Origin: Candidatus Poseidoniia archaeon
GTDB taxonomy: Archaea; Thermoplasmatota; Poseidoniia; MGIII; CG-Epi1
DNA: 24,581 bases
NCBI GenBank assembly: GCA_029941645.1
Contig: JAPYSZ010000002.1
Location: forward strand, 17,394-41,974
Direction of reading: 5' to 3'
Shown here: positions 21,827-24,581 of the stretch, piece by piece
Layout: each line of letters starts with the position of its first letter
How positions within the stretch are numbered: position 1 is the first letter of the stretch
The notes under the pieces: generated by a model
What the model saw: only the letters and a program-made list of their open reading frames with translations
Databases searched by the model: none
What the model was told of the DNA's origin: nothing
Position numbers and translations under genes: made by a program

Positions 21827-24295
21827 ATGGCCGAACCGAAGATAAAGGAGAAACGCTGGACGGTAGACTTAGAGAAGAAAATCCAGGAAGAACACTTTGC
21901 AGAAGGCCAGAGGTATACTTTTGATTCAAAGTCCAAAAAGGAAATTTTTGTAGTAGACACACCGCCACCTTACCCCTCAGGAACGTGGCACATTGGTGCC
22001 GTTGCACAGTACAGTATGATTGATGTCCTTGCCCGAAGCCAAAGATTACTTGGCAAGGAAGTTTATTTTCCATGGGGTGTAGATCGAAACGGCATAAATA
22101 TTGAATTTACAGTTGAAAAGAAAACTGGCCGTAAGATGAAAACTTACGATAGGGCTGAATTCTTAGACATTTGTAGAAATGAAATAGAAAAATATACGCA
22201 AGAGATGCGTAATATTGCTAAAAGAGTTGGTCTTTCTTGCGCTTATGATAATGAATATTTGACCGATGCCCCAGATTATAGAGCAGTCACCCAATCAATT
22301 TTCATTGATTTGTTCAAAAGAGGAGATATTGTAGAAGAACTGAGGCCGAATTTGTATGACCCTGTAGAGGGAACAACAATTGCTGAAGCCGAAGTTGAAA
22401 GATTATCCAGAAAAACCAAATTGATTGATGTAAGATGGTCGGTTGAAGGAGGAGATCATCCTTTCGTTATAATTTCAACAACTAGGCCAGAATTAATCTG
22501 TGCTTGCGGAATAGTAATTGTACATCCTGATGATAAGCGCTATCAGAATCTGGTAGGGAAAAATTTAGTATTACCAATCGGGACTTCTGGCCGTTCAAAA
22601 ACAGTCGAAATTCGGGCACATCCAAGCGTAAACATGGAGTTTGGTTCAGGAGTATTAATGGTCTGTTCTTTTGGAGACCAGAATGATGTTTCTGTATTCA
22701 GAGAATTAGGACTTACACCATTCCAAGCAATTGATTTAGATGGAAATATTACAGAAGTTGGCGGCCCTTTAGCCGGAATGTCTGTTGTAGATGCAAGGAA
22801 AAAAGCACTTGAATTGTTAGAAGAAGCTGACAGAATAGAGAATATTGTTGAAAGAGATCAGGAAATTCCAGTATCGGAGAGAGGAAAAAACCCAATCGAA
22901 ATTATTTTATTGAAAGAATGGTATGTCCGACAAACCCATATTCAAGATCGTTTGAGAGAACTGTCAAATCAAATTAATTTTATTCCAGCCCGTAACAAAC
23001 AATTTCTTCTAGATTGGATGGAGAATATTACAATTGATTGGCCCGTAAGCCGCCGTAGATGGTACCATACAGAGATACCAATTTGGTATTCTGAAGATCG
23101 GACTAAAATTGTTACTCCGCCACACGGGTCTTATGTTCAACCTTGGAGAGATTCTCCACCATTAGATTCGATTGTTCTGGATCGTGAATCTCGCAAAGAA
23201 TTGGGAACTTATGGCGATTTGAAATCCAGCTTAGGAAATTTAGAAGGCGAAGAGAAAGTTTTCGATACTTGGATGGATTCTTCAAATTCTAACTTGTATG
23301 TTTCAGGATATTTATCAGATCCAGAATTGTTTGAAAGAGCTTTCCCAACTGGAGTTAGGCCGCAAGGAAAAGAAATAGTTCGAACTTGGCTATATTATAC
23401 ACTTCTCAAATCAGCGTTATTACTCGACAAACCAGGATTTGCTAATATCTGGATTGATGGTCTGGGAATGGATCCCTGGGGGCGTAAAATGTCGAAGTCT
23501 TTAGGCAATGGAATCGATGCCGAATCAGTATTGGAATGTGGTTTTGGAGGAAGAACCGGATCCTGGAAAATTAAAGGCCCAGAAGGGAAACAGGTAACTC
23601 TCCAGGCTAAGAAAATCGGTTCGGAATGTTTCAGATTTTGGAAAGCGGCTGATGCTCAAGTAGGAGACGATTTCCAAATCAATCCAGAACAAATTGAATT
23701 ACGATACTTTGGGATTTTAACAAAGATTTTCAACGTTGGTCGTTTTGCATCACAGTTCGATTTTGATGTGGATTTAGATTTAGTACCTGATAATTTAGAA
23801 AACGAGGATAAGTGGATTCTAGCTGAATTCTCAGAATTGTTAGATAAAGCAAAGACAGGTTATTCTGAGATGGATATCTATACAGCAGCGCAAGGAATTA
23901 AGATTTTTAGTACTGGTGTTTTTGCTTCACATTGGTTAGAAATGGCAAAGACTAGATTGTACAATGACGATGCTTCTGCAACATGGACACTTCACCGTAT
24001 TTTCAGAGATATGATGTCAATTTTTTCTCCAATATGTCCCTTCTTTACACATCATTTGTCGACGACATTATATGGAAAATCGGCAGTAGACGTAGATACT
24101 TTCCCTGAAAAGCCCCTGTCCAAGACTTCTGACTTTACTAACATGACAGAACCCTTAATAGAATTCAATTCACAGGTATGGAAAGCTAAGAAAGATGCAG
24201 GAATATCGTTAGCAGCTCCAATTACAGGCCATAAAGTTCCAGATTCATTGAAAAGTATTGAGCAAGCTTTAGTTTCCATGCATAAATTGGAGTAA
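21827..24295 (+). CDS. valS: Valyl-tRNA synthetase, archaeal type
   Basis: 822 residues. The class I signature region is DTPPPYPSGTWHIGA (44-58), with HIGA in place of HIGH, and RKMSKSLGN has KMSKS at 554-558. TTRPE at 218-222 opens the CP1 editing domain, which continues through GSGVLMVCSFGDQNDV, and KVFDTWMDSSNSNLYVSGY is typical of ValRS. The anticodon-binding helical domain fills about 640-800. It charges tRNA-Val with valine and hydrolyses mischarged Thr. The C-terminal coiled coil of bacterial ValRS is absent, as usual in Archaea. The product is a little shorter than many archaeal ValRS. It is transcribed alone, divergent from the thiolase operon. Confidence 0.94.
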   Translation: MAEPKIKEKRWTVDLEKKIQEEHFAEGQRYTFDSKSKKEIFVVDTPPPYPSGTWHIGAVAQYSMIDVLARSQRLLGKEVYFPWGVDRNGINIEFTVEKKTGRKMKTYDRAEFLDICRNEIEKYTQEMRNIAKRVGLSCAYDNEYLTDAPDYRAVTQSIFIDLFKRGDIVEELRPNLYDPVEGTTIAEAEVERLSRKTKLIDVRWSVEGGDHPFVIISTTRPELICACGIVIVHPDDKRYQNLVGKNLVLPIGTSGRSKTVEIRAHPSVNMEFGSGVLMVCSFGDQNDVSVFRELGLTPFQAIDLDGNITEVGGPLAGMSVVDARKKALELLEEADRIENIVERDQEIPVSERGKNPIEIILLKEWYVRQTHIQDRLRELSNQINFIPARNKQFLLDWMENITIDWPVSRRRWYHTEIPIWYSEDRTKIVTPPHGSYVQPWRDSPPLDSIVLDRESRKELGTYGDLKSSLGNLEGEEKVFDTWMDSSNSNLYVSGYLSDPELFERAFPTGVRPQGKEIVRTWLYYTLLKSALLLDKPGFANIWIDGLGMDPWGRKMSKSLGNGIDAESVLECGFGGRTGSWKIKGPEGKQVTLQAKKIGSECFRFWKAADAQVGDDFQINPEQIELRYFGILTKIFNVGRFASQFDFDVDLDLVPDNLENEDKWILAEFSELLDKAKTGYSEMDIYTAAQGIKIFSTGVFASHWLEMAKTRLYNDDASATWTLHRIFRDMMSIFSPICPFFTHHLSTTLYGKSAVDVDTFPEKPLSKTSDFTNMTEPLIEFNSQVWKAKKDAGISLAAPITGHKVPDSLKSIEQALVSMHKLE

Positions 24296-24305
24296 TCCTC
24301 TATAT

Positions 24306-24443
24306 TTAGACTGAATAGCTGAAATTATAGTAAACTGCTAAAATAAGAAGCGCGATAATCAGAATAAGTATTTTTTTAGGTATGAATGCTAAGATAATAT
24401 CTGCAACAATAGTGAAAGGTTTTGTTATCAATCCTAGAATCAT
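24306..24443 (-). CDS. Possible 45-residue two-helix membrane protein
   Basis: Starts ATG at 24443 and reads MILGLITKPFTIVADIILAF, then IPKKILILIIALLILAVYYN and FSYSV, ending TAA. It has two hydrophobic helices separated by PKK, a classic small-membrane-protein layout. GTAAATAC at 24463-24470 lies 24 bases upstream of the ATG, the spacing of a leaderless archaeal promoter. It converges on valS, 10 bases past its stop. Nothing identifies a function; AT-rich DNA can make such frames by chance. Confidence 0.4.
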   Translation of the reverse strand: MILGLITKPFTIVADIILAFIPKKILILIIALLILAVYYNFSYSV

Positions 24444-24523
24444 AGTTGCCTATCTATCTTCTGTATTTACCGTTGTCCCTTGACCATACCTATATTAGAA
24501 ACTCTCATTCTCTTAGAATTTGA
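24444..24523. promoter_or_regulatory. Divergent promoter region at the right edge
   Basis: Two outward-facing TATA-like boxes: GTAAATAC on the minus strand (24463-24470) for the small membrane frame, and CCTATATTAG on the plus strand (24489-24498), about 30 bases before the ATG at 24524. The distances suit leaderless or near-leaderless transcripts on both sides. Confidence 0.4.
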
Positions 24524-24581
24524 ATGAGGCATCCTTACGACGTTAGACTTGAGAAATTGGAAAAACGGGTTGCCACCCTTG
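24524..24581 (+). CDS. Start of an unidentified plus-strand gene, cut by window
   Basis: ATG at 24524 is open to the window edge for 19 codons: MRHPYDVRLEKLEKRVATL. Heptad-like spacing of Val, Leu, Leu, Val and Leu suggests a coiled-coil beginning. A TATA-like box lies about 30 bases upstream, supporting a real start. Too little is present to name a family. Confidence 0.4.
   Translation, partial: MRHPYDVRLEKLEKRVATL

Noticed and set aside
1..24581. CRISPR arrays, insertion sequences, integrases, phage or defence genes
   Set aside because: No spaced short repeats, transposase motifs or terminal inverted repeats were seen; the only long repeat is the SAP duplication in L24.

Overview
The window is archaeal chromosome. 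Its core is one continuous minus-strand run of 27 co-oriented genes (about 2460-18066) in the conserved euryarchaeal S10/spc order: L3, L4, L23, L2, S19, L22, S3, L29, SUI1/aIF1, Rpp29, S17, L14, L24, S4e, L5, S14, S8, L6, L32e, L19e, L18, S5, L30, L15, SecY, a hexapeptide acyltransferase, AdkA and a DUF106 membrane protein. The eukaryote-like members (S4e, L19e, L32e, Rpp29), archaeal-type AdkA, archaeal-type ValRS and TATA boxes at leaderless spacing all point to Archaea. Low GC and the combination of genes suggest a Thermoplasmata-like, probably planktonic lineage (marine group II/III relatives). That placement is inference; no phylogeny was run.

Left flank (1-2483): a 5' fragment of a GT4-like glycosyltransferase is translationally coupled to a PIG-L/LmbE deacetylase. 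Both are probably for surface glycan synthesis. The deacetylase has an N-terminal segment resembling a ribbon-helix-helix DNA-binding fold. It diverges from a HemK/Mtq2-type release-factor methyltransferase across a 52-base promoter holding a perfect 14-bp palindrome and a third copy of its half-site. The methyltransferase gene overlaps the end of the ribosomal operon tail-to-tail.

Ribosomal operon: genes are packed with ATGA or TAATG overlaps. Three things stand out. L24 carries two C-terminal SAP modules encoded by an exact 106-bp direct repeat. A left-handed beta-helix acyltransferase sits between secY and adkA. The operon is preceded by a leader of about 160 nt, with 49% GC over the 201-base gap (hand count), that can form several small hairpins.

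Right flank (18268-24581): a ten-TM-type acyltransferase-3 protein (leaderless promoter); a thiolase-SDR two-gene operon that could make or use acetoacetyl-CoA/3-hydroxyacyl-CoA, followed by a hydrophobic 55-codon frame with no standard start codon; then, divergently, valyl-tRNA synthetase. The last 280 bases hold a possible 45-residue two-helix membrane protein on the minus strand and the first codons of another plus-strand gene.

No rRNA, tRNA, CRISPR array, insertion sequence or phage gene was seen. The most unusual observations are the L24-SAP tandem fusion, the structured leader ahead of L3, and the putative DNA-binding domain on the deacetylase next to palindromic promoter DNA.
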